Assembly (NCBI GenBank): GCA_964471755.1
Contig: CAYYJM010000028.1
Location: forward strand, 1-36,497
Length of the DNA stretch: 36,497 nt
Direction of reading: 5' to 3'
DNA from: CAYYJM01 sp964471755
GTDB lineage: Bacteria > Planctomycetota > Planctomycetia > Gemmatales > Gemmataceae
The translations under genes were made by a program, and so were the position numbers. Of the stretch, positions 16,339-23,957 are shown in pieces; position 1 is the stretch's first letter; every line of letters starts with the position of its first letter. The notes below the pieces were generated by a model. It was not told where the DNA came from, did not search any database, and saw nothing but the letters and a program-made list of their open reading frames with translations.

Positions 16339-19335
16339 ATGGTGATGCGAGCAACACGGCTGGTCTGCTTCCTGGCCTTCCTGACCCTGGTCGGCTCCGC
16401 ACAGCAATCCCAGCCTCCCGGTCCCGGTAAGGGCCTGAACAATCCCGGCCCGCTGACGCCTGCTCGGGAACGCGCCACGTTCAAGCTCCCCGACGGCTTT
16501 CGCATCGATCTCGCCGCCAGCGAACCCGGCATCGTCGATCCCGTCGCCCTGGCCTTCGACGAACGCGGCCGACTCTTCGTCGCCGAGATGTACGGCTACC
16601 CCAACGAAGGCATCGGCACCGGCGACATCAACAATGGCAAGGTCAAGTGCCTGGAAGACCGTGACGGCGACGGCCTCTACGAGACAGCCACCGTCTTCGC
16701 CGAGGGACTCCGCTTTCCGATGGGCCTGCTGCCCTGGCGGGACGGTCTGATCGTCGCCGTCGCGCCGGACCTGCTTTACTTCGAGGACAAAAACCACGAC
16801 GGCAAGGCCGACGTGAAGCGCGTTCTCTACACCGGCTTTGGTCTGGACAACATCCAGCAGCTGCTGAACACGCCGACGTTCGGCCTGGATAACTGGGTTT
16901 ACGTCTGCAACGGAGCCAGTGGCGGCAAGATTCGCTGTCCGGAGAAGGCCGACTGGCCAGCCCTGGAACTGCGAGCCCGCGGCGTCCGTCTGCATCCCGA
17001 CGTGCCCGGCAGTCTCGAACCGACCTCCGGCGGCGGTCAGTACGGCATCGTCCAGGACTCACGCGGTCGCTGGCTGACCAACACCAACAGTCAGCACCTG
17101 CGTCAGATCGTTCTGCCCGATGACGCCCTGGCTCGCAACCCCTCGCTGCCGGTCAAGACGACGACGATCGACATCCCCGAACATGGGGCCGCCTGCAAGG
17201 TCTTCCGCATCAGCCCGTTCGAGGCCTGGCGCGTCGAGCGGACCTCGCGCCGCAAGGAAGGCCCCGGCTCGGCTCGCTTCTCGAAGACCGAACTCGTCCC
17301 CGGCGGTTTCATCACCTCGGCATGCAGTCCGATCGTCCTCCAGACGCCGGCCTTCCCGCCGGAATATCAGGGCAACGTCCTCGTCTGCGATCCGGCCAAC
17401 AACCTGCTCCACTACGACATTCTCCACCCGAATGGTGTCGTCCTGAAGGCGTCGCGCGGTCTGGCCGATCGTGAGTTTCTCGCCTCGACGGATAACTGGT
17501 TCCGTCCCGTCGCCACGACGATCGGCCCGGACGGTGCGCTGTACATCGCCGATTTCTACCGCGAGGTGATCGAGACGCCGCGCTCCCTGCCGGCTGACAT
17601 CAAGGCGGCAGTCAATCTCCAGAGCCGGGCTCGCGGCCGAATCTGGCGCGTCACCGCCAGCGACGTGAAACCAGCCGCGCCGCGTCTGGACCGGGCATCG
17701 ACAGCGGACCTGGTCGCCCTGCTGGACAGCCCGAACGTCTGGCAGCGGCGCACGGCCCAGCGACTCCTCTTTGAACGTCAGGACCAGGCGGCCCGGCCCG
17801 CACTGGAGAAGTTGATCCGCGAGAGCAAGAGTGCCGCCGGCCGAATCCACGCGCTGTGGGCGCTCGACGGCCTGGGAGCCGTGAACGAAGCAGTCCTGCG
17901 AGCGGCTCTGGCGGATGCCGATGAGGGTGTCCGCGAGAACGCCGTCCAGGTGGCGGCGAAGGTGTCGAAACCGTCCGCCGAGTTGACGGCCGCACTGCTG
18001 AAGCGGGCCGAGGACAGGGCCGGCCCGGTTCGCTTCGCACTCGCTCTGGCTCTGAAACCGTCGGCCGCCCCGGAGGTGTCCGCCGCCCTGGCGACGATCC
18101 TGCGTCACGATGTGGCCGATACCTGGGTACGCACCGCCGTGTTGAGCGCCGCCCCGAACTCGGCCGGTGCCCTGCTCGGAAGCCTCCTCGCCGATGACGC
18201 CTTCCGCGTTCGCCGCGACGCGGGCGCTCTCGGCCTGATGCAGCAGCTGGCCGCTCTGGTCGGCACCCGTGGCGACGAACGCGACTTGCAAACGCTCCTG
18301 ACTGCCCTGGCGAAGCCGGCTCCGGGAGCCTGGCAGTTTGCCGTCCTGGAGGGCCTGGCACAGGGCCTGCGTCTCGGCTCTCGGCCGGCGACGTTCTGGG
18401 ATTCGCCGCCCGCTAACCTCGCCCCGGCGGTGGCCGAGGCACGCAAGATGTTCGACACGGCCGCCGTGCGAGCCCGCGATGAGAAGGGAGCCCCGGCCGG
18501 TCGCCTGGACGCCGTCCGCCTGCTCGGCCGAGGCCCGTTCGCGCCGCTGGCCGCCATCGTGCCGGACCTGCTGGAACCGCGTCAGTCGGCCGACCTGCAA
18601 CAGGAGACGCTGCGGGCTCTGGGCCAGCACACCGCGCGTGAGGTGGCCGGCCTCGTCCTGGCCGGCTGGTCGGCCTACAGTCCGGCCGTTCGTCGCGAGG
18701 CCGTCGAGGTGCTGCTCGCCCGGCCCGAGCGCGTCGCCGCGCTGCTTGACGCTCTGGAACGAAAGCAGGTCGCGCCATTGCAACTGGAGCCCGCCCGGCT
18801 CGACCAGCTCCGCAAGCACCCCAACGCCGCGCTCCGCAGCCGGGCGGTGAAACTCCTCGCGGGCCTGGTGCCGCCGGATCGTCAGAAGGTACTCGATCGC
18901 TACAAGGCCGCTCTGGACCTGAAGCCGGACGACGTGCGCGGAGCGGCCGTGTTCAAGCAGCACTGCGCCGCCTGCCACACCCTCGACGGCCAGGGCAAGC
19001 AGGTCGGCCCGGACCTGCTCGCCGCGCTGCCGAACAAGACGCCGCAGCAGCTCCTGCTCGACCTGCTCGACCCGAGCCGCGAGGTCGATCCGCGCTACCT
19101 GGCCTACCTGGCGACGACGACGCAGGGCCAGACGCTGACCGGCCTGATCGCCGCCGAGACGGCTACCAGTGTCACCCTCCGCCGCGCGGAGGGCGTCGAG
19201 GACGTGCTGCTGCGAACCAAGGTCGATCAGATCCAGGCGACGACGAAATCGCTCATGCCGGAGGGTCTGGAACAGCAGCTGAAACCGCAGGATGTGGCCG
19301 ACGTGATCGCGTACCTGCTGCGCAAGCGGAAGTAA
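16339..19335 (+). CDS. PVC-type beta-propeller/HEAT/cytochrome c protein (membrane-bound dehydrogenase-like)
   Basis: A 998-residue exported protein with the three-part architecture common in planctomycetes. A signal peptide (RATRLVCFLAFLTLVGSAQQ) is followed by a sugar-dehydrogenase-like beta-propeller at about 50-420 (LAFDERGRLFVAEM, GPDGALYIADFY). HEAT-like helical repeats follow at about 430-840. A C-terminal cytochrome c domain at about 860-998 has the haem motif C876-A-A-C879-H880 and a likely axial Met in KSLMPEGLE. Electrons from an unknown substrate would pass to the attached haem in the periplasm or paryphoplasm. The start is ATG 16339, after GAGGTGG at 16328-16334; ATG 16345 is an equally possible start. 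It is divergent from the C1 cluster and converges on the cysteine-peptidase-like gene 15 bases away. The family's substrate is not established. Confidence 0.94.
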   Translation: MVMRATRLVCFLAFLTLVGSAQQSQPPGPGKGLNNPGPLTPARERATFKLPDGFRIDLAASEPGIVDPVALAFDERGRLFVAEMYGYPNEGIGTGDINNGKVKCLEDRDGDGLYETATVFAEGLRFPMGLLPWRDGLIVAVAPDLLYFEDKNHDGKADVKRVLYTGFGLDNIQQLLNTPTFGLDNWVYVCNGASGGKIRCPEKADWPALELRARGVRLHPDVPGSLEPTSGGGQYGIVQDSRGRWLTNTNSQHLRQIVLPDDALARNPSLPVKTTTIDIPEHGAACKVFRISPFEAWRVERTSRRKEGPGSARFSKTELVPGGFITSACSPIVLQTPAFPPEYQGNVLVCDPANNLLHYDILHPNGVVLKASRGLADREFLASTDNWFRPVATTIGPDGALYIADFYREVIETPRSLPADIKAAVNLQSRARGRIWRVTASDVKPAAPRLDRASTADLVALLDSPNVWQRRTAQRLLFERQDQAARPALEKLIRESKSAAGRIHALWALDGLGAVNEAVLRAALADADEGVRENAVQVAAKVSKPSAELTAALLKRAEDRAGPVRFALALALKPSAAPEVSAALATILRHDVADTWVRTAVLSAAPNSAGALLGSLLADDAFRVRRDAGALGLMQQLAALVGTRGDERDLQTLLTALAKPAPGAWQFAVLEGLAQGLRLGSRPATFWDSPPANLAPAVAEARKMFDTAAVRARDEKGAPAGRLDAVRLLGRGPFAPLAAIVPDLLEPRQSADLQQETLRALGQHTAREVAGLVLAGWSAYSPAVRREAVEVLLARPERVAALLDALERKQVAPLQLEPARLDQLRKHPNAALRSRAVKLLAGLVPPDRQKVLDRYKAALDLKPDDVRGAAVFKQHCAACHTLDGQGKQVGPDLLAALPNKTPQQLLLDLLDPSREVDPRYLAYLATTTQGQTLTGLIAAETATSVTLRRAEGVEDVLLRTKVDQIQATTKSLMPEGLEQQLKPQDVADVIAYLLRKRK

Positions 19336-19350
19336 GCGGCCCTCCCAGAC

Positions 19351-20031
19351 CTACTCCCGCAGGAACGTCGTCAGCCACGGTGACAGGACGATGTCTTCCT
19401 GTGGCAGTCGCTGGGGCCGATAGCGGGCGTCCACGAAGAACGTCTGCCACGAACGGCTCGGCGATCCGTCGGGCAGTTCCGTCCGGAAATGCCCCGCCGT
19501 CAGGTCGGGGATCATCGTCACCCTCTGGTTGGGATGGTTCGGGTCGTAGAAGTAGACGCGCACGCTCTCCGGGTCGTAGCCTCGGAAGTCGTAGCCGACG
19601 GCCACGGCCTGATGGTGCGTGTCAGTCAGGCCGAGCTTCGGAGCCACCAGACCGATTGGGACCGGCCTGCCCTGCTCGATCGCATGACGCAAGCGATCGA
19701 GCATCCACCCGCCCGGCAGACAACGCTGGAACAGGCCCTTCGAGCGCAGGCCCAGTGGGTTCAGCATCCCGGAGGCGAACCCCGGCAGCTGGTTCAGCAG
19801 GCTCTGCACCTGACGGCGGATGATGTACTTGCCGAGCGTCGAGTCGCCCGGTGGCAGGTCGGTCAGATCCGGCACCAGTTCTCCGGCGAAGTAGTAGTCC
19901 AGCGCCACGTAGGACATGCCCCCACAACGGCCGCCCGAGGTCAGCTTGATCGGCCCGAAGACGAACTCGTTGACGAAGCAATTCGGGAAGTGAAACCCGT
20001 GCAGGCCCGGGTCGAACGGCGACAGAGTCAT
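19351..20031 (-). CDS. Putative papain/C39-like cysteine peptidase-fold protein
   Basis: A 226-residue protein not assignable to a named family by eye. ATG 20031 overlaps the queG stop (ATGA), so the two genes are translationally coupled. A longer frame reaching 20082 exists but lies inside queG. There is no signal peptide. The arrangement C36 (SGGRCGGMSY, at the start of a helix), H139/H140 (DTHHQAVAVGYD) and D163 (FYDPNHPNQ) has the Cys...His...Asp order and local context of papain-fold/C39 peptidases. GYD and YDPN are typical of that fold's strands. Peptidase or amide-transfer activity is inference. Pairing with a tRNA-modification gene gives no clear function. Confidence 0.65.
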   Translation of the reverse strand: MTLSPFDPGLHGFHFPNCFVNEFVFGPIKLTSGGRCGGMSYVALDYYFAGELVPDLTDLPPGDSTLGKYIIRRQVQSLLNQLPGFASGMLNPLGLRSKGLFQRCLPGGWMLDRLRHAIEQGRPVPIGLVAPKLGLTDTHHQAVAVGYDFRGYDPESVRVYFYDPNHPNQRVTMIPDLTAGHFRTELPDGSPSRSWQTFFVDARYRPQRLPQEDIVLSPWLTTFLRE

Positions 20032-21083
20032 GCTTCGTCTTCCTTCTCGGCAAGGCGGGCCTTGATCCGGGCGATCGCCCACGCGGCGGCCTCCCGGATC
20101 TGGTCCTCGGGGTCGAGGAGGGCCTGCTCCAGAATCGGCAGCGCCGTCGGCTCGCCCTTGTTTCCCAGGATGAACGCCGCACTCCGCAGCACGCCGACTC
20201 GCTTGGCCCGCATCAGAGGCGTACCACGGAACCGGGCCCGGAACGCGGCCTCGTCCAGTTGCAGCACCGCGAGCAGGTCGAGTCGATGCAGGTCGTCCCG
20301 CTCACGGAAGACCGGATCGGCCGTCGTCGGTGCCTTGCGGTTCCAGGGACAGACTTCCTGGCACACGTCGCAACCGAAGGCCCAGTCGCCCAGGCCGGGC
20401 CGCTGGTCCTCCGCAACCGGCAGACGACGCTCGATCGTCAGGTAGCTGATGCACCGGCGCGAATCGAGTACGCGCGGCCCGACAAACGCCTCCGTCGGAC
20501 ACGCTTCCAGGCACGCCGTACAGGTGCCACAATGGTCGTGGACGAACGGGCCATCGGGACGCAGTTCCAGCGTCGTGAGCAGTCCGGCCAGGAAGAAGAA
20601 GCTGCCGAGCTGACGATTGAGCAGCATCGTGTTCTTGCCGAACCAGCCGAGCCCTGCGCGCCGGGCGAAGTCGCGTTCCAGCAGCGGAGCCGTGTCGCAC
20701 ACGCCGCGCGTCCGGCAACCGGGCTCCTCCGCCTGGAGCCAGTCGCGCAGTTCGTTGACCGCATCCCAGATGACCCGATGATAGTCCCGTCCGCGAGCGT
20801 AGCGCGCGACCCGTCCTTCGTGCGGTTCCGGTTCGCGCTCCTCCGGGCCGGGGTAGTAGTTCCGGGCCAGCATCACGACACTGCGTACTTCACGCAGGAT
20901 CGACGACGGATGCCGACGTTCCTCGGCGTACTCGTACAGATGCCCCATGCTGCCGGCATGGCCCTGTTCCAGCCAGTCGTGGAAATGGTCGAACCCATCC
21001 GCCGACTCGGCCGACGCGATCCCGACGAGATCGAAGCCAAGAGCCCGGGCACGTTCCTTCAGACAATCTTCAAGGTTTGCCAT
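20028..21083 (-). CDS. queG: Epoxyqueuosine reductase QueG
   Basis: QueG reduces epoxyqueuosine to queuosine at the wobble position of GUN tRNAs, using cobalamin and two [4Fe-4S] clusters. The 351-residue protein has the catalytic Asp at about D130 (CDTAPLLERDFA, then GLGWFGKNTMLL). The first cluster motif is C185-x2-C188-x2-C191-x3-C195 (CGTCTACLEACPTEAF), with C211 further on. The second is C238-x2-C241-x3-C245 (CDVCQEVCPWNRKAP). A C-terminal HEAT-like tail spans about 290-345. ATG 21083 is preferred over GTG 21086. GGAAGG lies very close upstream of both. The gene is divergent from the EIIA-like gene, and its stop overlaps the start of the cysteine-peptidase-like gene. Confidence 0.96.
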   Translation of the reverse strand: MANLEDCLKERARALGFDLVGIASAESADGFDHFHDWLEQGHAGSMGHLYEYAEERRHPSSILREVRSVVMLARNYYPGPEEREPEPHEGRVARYARGRDYHRVIWDAVNELRDWLQAEEPGCRTRGVCDTAPLLERDFARRAGLGWFGKNTMLLNRQLGSFFFLAGLLTTLELRPDGPFVHDHCGTCTACLEACPTEAFVGPRVLDSRRCISYLTIERRLPVAEDQRPGLGDWAFGCDVCQEVCPWNRKAPTTADPVFRERDDLHRLDLLAVLQLDEAAFRARFRGTPLMRAKRVGVLRSAAFILGNKGEPTALPILEQALLDPEDQIREAAAWAIARIKARLAEKEDEA

Positions 21084-21140
21084 CACCTTCCATCGTAGCA
21101 GCGTGTCTGGAAAAACACATGGCGCGCGGGACCGGAAGTC

Positions 21141-21149
21141 TGGTAGACT
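21141..21149 (+). promoter_or_regulatory. Possible extended -10 promoter element upstream of EIIA-like gene
   Basis: TGGTAGACT gives an extended -10 (TGn) with a four-of-six TATAAT match, 30 bases before the ATG. No convincing -35 is seen. The element also sits in a 5-base inverted repeat (21137-21149), so it could equally be an operator half. This is weak evidence. Confidence 0.25.
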
Positions 21150-21178
21150 GACACCATCACTGTCTCGGGAGGAATCAC

Positions 21179-21862
21179 ATGTCGAACGCGTTTCACCGGG
21201 GTGTATCCCGGCCAGCCCTGGCCGGCGTTCCGCTCGATCTATACCGCCTGGGTCGCCGCTTTCGCCAGGCCCGCCGGGGCGAGGTACTCGGCCAGCCCCG
21301 TCACGACCGTGACATCTACCTGGGCCGTTTCCCCATCCCGCCGGAGCGCGTTCTGGTCCTGTCCTCCCGACCGAACGTCAACCCGGCCGTCGTGGATGGC
21401 TACCGCGACCGGCTTCGCCTCAGCCTGCCGACGCCAAAGGTCCACGGCGTGATCGATCTCATGAGCCGGATCGCCGCCCACTATGACGCCGAACGGTTCA
21501 CCGATCCCTGGACGGTCGGACTCCTTCGCCGTGAGTACCTCGGCACCTGTGGCATCGGCAGAAGCTTTGCGCTCATCCACCAGTTCCAGAGCAGACTGCC
21601 GGTCACCTTGCTGCAACCGCCAGTTGACTGGTGGCTGATCCTCTATCCCGACGGCATCGAATGGGATTCGCTCGACAGCCAACCCGTCTTCGCCATGTTC
21701 GCACACGTCTTCGCCAACGTCGAGAAGCCAGGGTTGATGCTGCGAGCGTACGAAAAGAGTTGCCGGCTGGCCCGTGAGATCGATTGGCCGAGCCTGGCGA
21801 AGCGTCCGGTGGTCGAGATCACCCCAATGATCAACCGACGGCTTCTCGAATTGACCGTCTGA
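21179..21862 (+). CDS. PTS EIIA (PtsN/EIIA-Ntr)-like domain protein with N-terminal extension
   Basis: A 227-residue protein whose residues about 85-225 align by eye with the PTS EIIA type 2 fold. VIDLMSRIAA matches the first helix. LLRREYLGTCGIGRSFALIHQF matches the EIIA segment LxREALGSTGIGNGxAxPHGR, which places H134 at the phosphorylated His. DGIEWDSLDSQPVFAMFAHVFAN matches the PtsN-type segment that precedes the last helices. EIIA-Ntr proteins are regulatory phosphoacceptors in nitrogen and potassium control, not sugar carriers. No EIIB/EIIC, HPr or EI gene is present here. Residues 1-84 are basic and unrecognised. GGGAGGA at 21167-21173 precedes ATG 21179 at good spacing. The remote homology is moderately certain. 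Confidence 0.7.
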   Translation: MSNAFHRGVSRPALAGVPLDLYRLGRRFRQARRGEVLGQPRHDRDIYLGRFPIPPERVLVLSSRPNVNPAVVDGYRDRLRLSLPTPKVHGVIDLMSRIAAHYDAERFTDPWTVGLLRREYLGTCGIGRSFALIHQFQSRLPVTLLQPPVDWWLILYPDGIEWDSLDSQPVFAMFAHVFANVEKPGLMLRAYEKSCRLAREIDWPSLAKRPVVEITPMINRRLLELTV

Positions 21863-21873
21863 TCCCGTATCGT

Positions 21874-22974
21874 TCACACCCAGCGGATCGGGTCGAACTC
21901 GCTTCGGCTGGGCCAGACTGTAGCCTGTGGGAACGCCTCGCCCAGTCGGCGGGCGAGATCCTCGACGCCCGGCCGTTCCGTGGCGTGATGTCCCGGCAGC
22001 AGCAAGGCCATGCTCGCGGCTCGGGCCGTCCACGCATCGTGGAACCGAGCCTCGCCGGTCAGAAAGACGTCCGCCTTCGCCCGGATCGCGTCGTGGAGCA
22101 ACTCGCCCCCCGCGCCACAGACGATCGCCACCCGCCGCATGATCCGATCCGGGTCGCCGATCATCTGCACCGCCTCCGTCGGTAGCATCTCCTTGATCCG
22201 TTTCGCCAGGTCCGTCAGAGGCACCGGCTGGGCCAGTTCACCGACCCGGCCCTCACCCGGCCCCGGTGCCGGCCGCAACGGATAGACGTCGTACGCCGGT
22301 TCCTCGTAGGAATGGGCCTTGCGCATCGCCGCGATTACGGCGTCGATGCGGTTCTCCGGACAGACGACCTCCAGACGCACCTCTACCGCCTCCTCACGCC
22401 GGCCCTTCTGGCCGACGGTCGGATTCGTCGCCTCGCTGCCGAAGAAGGTGCCGGTTCCAGGCGTGCGGAAACTGCACTCGCGATACTCACCGATGTGGCC
22501 TGCCCCCGCTGCGAAGACGGCATCGGACACCGCCGCCAGATCGCTCTCCGGCACGAAGACGACCACCTTGACCGCCGCCGCCCCCGGCCGGGGACGCAGA
22601 GCCATGACGTTGATCAGGCCGAGTTTCCCGGCGAGCAGATCGTTGATGCCGCCGCGTGTGTTGTCGAACGCCGTGTGCGGGCTGTAGACCGCGATCCCGG
22701 CTCGCAGCAACGGCAGGAGCAGCCGACCCTCGCTGGTGTCGCCGCTGAGTCGCTTGGCTCCGCGGAACAGGATGGGATGATGCGACACGATCAACTCGGC
22801 CTTCTCGGCGACCGCCTCGGCAACGACCTCCGGCACCACGGTCAGGCAGGTAAGGATACGCGATACCGGAGCATCGCCTTCGCCCAGGAGCAGGCCGACG
22901 TTGTCCCACTCGGCCGCCAGCCCCGATGGAGCGAAGCGTTGCAGGAAGGCCGTCACGTCGCGCACGGTCGTCAT
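21874..22974 (-). CDS. Nif3-like dinuclear metal-centre protein
   Basis: A 366-residue member of the Nif3/YbgI family, toroidal hexamers with a two-metal site. The family has proposed GTP cyclohydrolase-I-type (FolE2-related) or hydrolase roles but no settled reaction. Metal ligands are visible as H65 and H66 (IVSHHPILF), D104 (HTAFDNTRGGIN), and H329/H330 with E333 (GHHATERPG). The central PII/CutA-like insert that distinguishes the longer (about 370-residue) bacterial form spans about 130-230 and includes HIGEYRECSFRTPGTGTFF and SYEEPAYDVYPL. GAGGA lies nine bases upstream of ATG 22974. Upstream, separated by an inverted repeat, is the Ada-like gene. The gene converges on the EIIA-like gene 11 bases away. 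Confidence 0.94.
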   Translation of the reverse strand: MTTVRDVTAFLQRFAPSGLAAEWDNVGLLLGEGDAPVSRILTCLTVVPEVVAEAVAEKAELIVSHHPILFRGAKRLSGDTSEGRLLLPLLRAGIAVYSPHTAFDNTRGGINDLLAGKLGLINVMALRPRPGAAAVKVVVFVPESDLAAVSDAVFAAGAGHIGEYRECSFRTPGTGTFFGSEATNPTVGQKGRREEAVEVRLEVVCPENRIDAVIAAMRKAHSYEEPAYDVYPLRPAPGPGEGRVGELAQPVPLTDLAKRIKEMLPTEAVQMIGDPDRIMRRVAIVCGAGGELLHDAIRAKADVFLTGEARFHDAWTARAASMALLLPGHHATERPGVEDLARRLGEAFPQATVWPSRSEFDPIRWV

Positions 22975-22989
22975 GGTTTTCGTTCCTCA

Positions 22990-23051
22990 TTTAGCCGCCG
23001 GCTTGCCGGCGGGTATTCGCGACGAAGACCGCCGGCAAGCCGGCGGCTAAA
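22990..23051. repeat. Inverted repeat pair, REP-like, 23-base arms
   Basis: Arms at 22990-23012 and 23029-23051 are perfect reverse complements around a 16-base loop. Each arm is itself a dyad, CCGCCGGC-TT-GCCGGCGG in the left arm and its complement in the right, so several hairpins are possible. The right arm contains the TAG stop of the upstream gene (23047-23049, minus strand). The unit fills most of the gap between the Ada-like and Nif3-like genes and is not followed by a U-run, so it resembles a bacterial REP/BIME element more than a terminator. Confidence 0.85.
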
Positions 23052-23859
23052 TGGCCTCCCCATCGAGCAGTGCCCGCTTGCGGTGCAACCCCCAGCGGTA
23101 ACCGCCGAGCGAGCCGTCCTCGCGGACGACGCGGTGACACGGAATCACCAGCGACGCCGGGTTCGTCGCGCAGGCACGGGCCACGGCACGGGCCGCCGTC
23201 GGCTGACCGAGTCGGCGGGCGATCTCCGAGTACGTCGCCGTCTCGCCATGCGGGATCTTGCACAACTCCTGCCAGACGCGCCACTGAAACGCCGTCGCCT
23301 GCACGTCGAGCGGTAGATCGAGGTGCGGCTCGCGTCCCTCCAGGTAGGCTAGCAGGACCGCAGTCCACGCCGCCAGTTTATCGTCGTCACGCTCCAGCGT
23401 CGCGTGGGGAAATTCCTCCCGCAGGAACTCCAGCAGGGGTTCGTCCTCGTCGCCGAGCGAGACGGCCGCGATGCCGCGATCCGTCCCGGCAACAAGCAGT
23501 CGCCCGAGCGGACTATCGACGAGGGCAAACCGCACCACCTTGCCCGCCGCTCCGGCTCGATACTCGCCCGGTGTCATGCCCAGCACGTCATCGCTCCTCT
23601 CGTAGAGTCGGCTGCTCGATCCGAACCCGGCGTCGAAGAGGGCCTCGGTGACGCCGGCCTGATCCTTGAGGCTCTCGCGTAGCCGTTTCAGCCGGCAGGC
23701 GTCGCGATACTGTCGGGGGCTGACGCCGACGACCTTCTTGAAGAGACGCTGGAAGTGGCCTGGGCTCAGGTCCGCCTGCCGGGCGAGTTCCGCCAGGGTG
23801 AGCGGCTCGTCGGCGTGTTCCTCGATGTGCCGGCACATGTCCGCGATCAGATCGACCAT
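23047..23859 (-). CDS. Ada-like AraC HTH plus O6-methylguanine-DNA methyltransferase fusion
   Basis: A 270-residue protein. An AraC-type double helix-turn-helix (about 1-105: LTLAELARQADLSPGHFQRLFKK, then SSRLYERSDDVLGMTPGEYR) is joined to an MGMT/Ogt domain (about 107-267). The acceptor cysteine is C241 in IPCHRVV, preceded by the DNA-recognition segment TATYSEIARRLGQPTAARAVARA. It removes alkyl groups from guanine by irreversible transfer to the protein. E. coli Ada also has an N-terminal zinc domain that senses methylphosphotriesters. That domain is absent here, and only 98 bases separate this gene from the previous one, so it cannot be hidden upstream. GGAGG lies five bases before ATG 23859. 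The stop codon lies inside a repeat arm. Confidence 0.94.
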   Translation of the reverse strand: MVDLIADMCRHIEEHADEPLTLAELARQADLSPGHFQRLFKKVVGVSPRQYRDACRLKRLRESLKDQAGVTEALFDAGFGSSSRLYERSDDVLGMTPGEYRAGAAGKVVRFALVDSPLGRLLVAGTDRGIAAVSLGDEDEPLLEFLREEFPHATLERDDDKLAAWTAVLLAYLEGREPHLDLPLDVQATAFQWRVWQELCKIPHGETATYSEIARRLGQPTAARAVARACATNPASLVIPCHRVVREDGSLGGYRWGLHRKRALLDGEAI

Positions 23860-23957
23860 CGCCGCCTCCGTCTCCGGGGCCGAGTTCTCCGGAAGTCAGG
23901 ATAGCGTGCGTCGGCGACGGCCGCACTCCGGTTCTTGCGCTGCTGGCTCGGAACCGG

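Noticed and set aside
16254..16532. Longer N-terminus for the COG2232-like ATP-grasp protein (including ATG 16310)
   Set aside because: The extension would overlap the divergent gene's start and contains no conserved sequence. GTG 16253 has GGAG at ideal spacing and begins at the first fold strand.
17059..18978. 639-codon minus-strand frame inside the PVC cytochrome gene
   Set aside because: Shadow of the HEAT/propeller coding sequence, with no start signal or domain.
20032..20082. 17-residue extension of the cysteine-peptidase-like protein
   Set aside because: It lies inside queG. ATG 20031 gives a standard ATGA coupled start.
22990..23051. Repeat considered as an intrinsic terminator
   Set aside because: No U-run follows either arm, and each arm is internally palindromic. 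A REP-like element fits better, though it could still affect mRNA ends.
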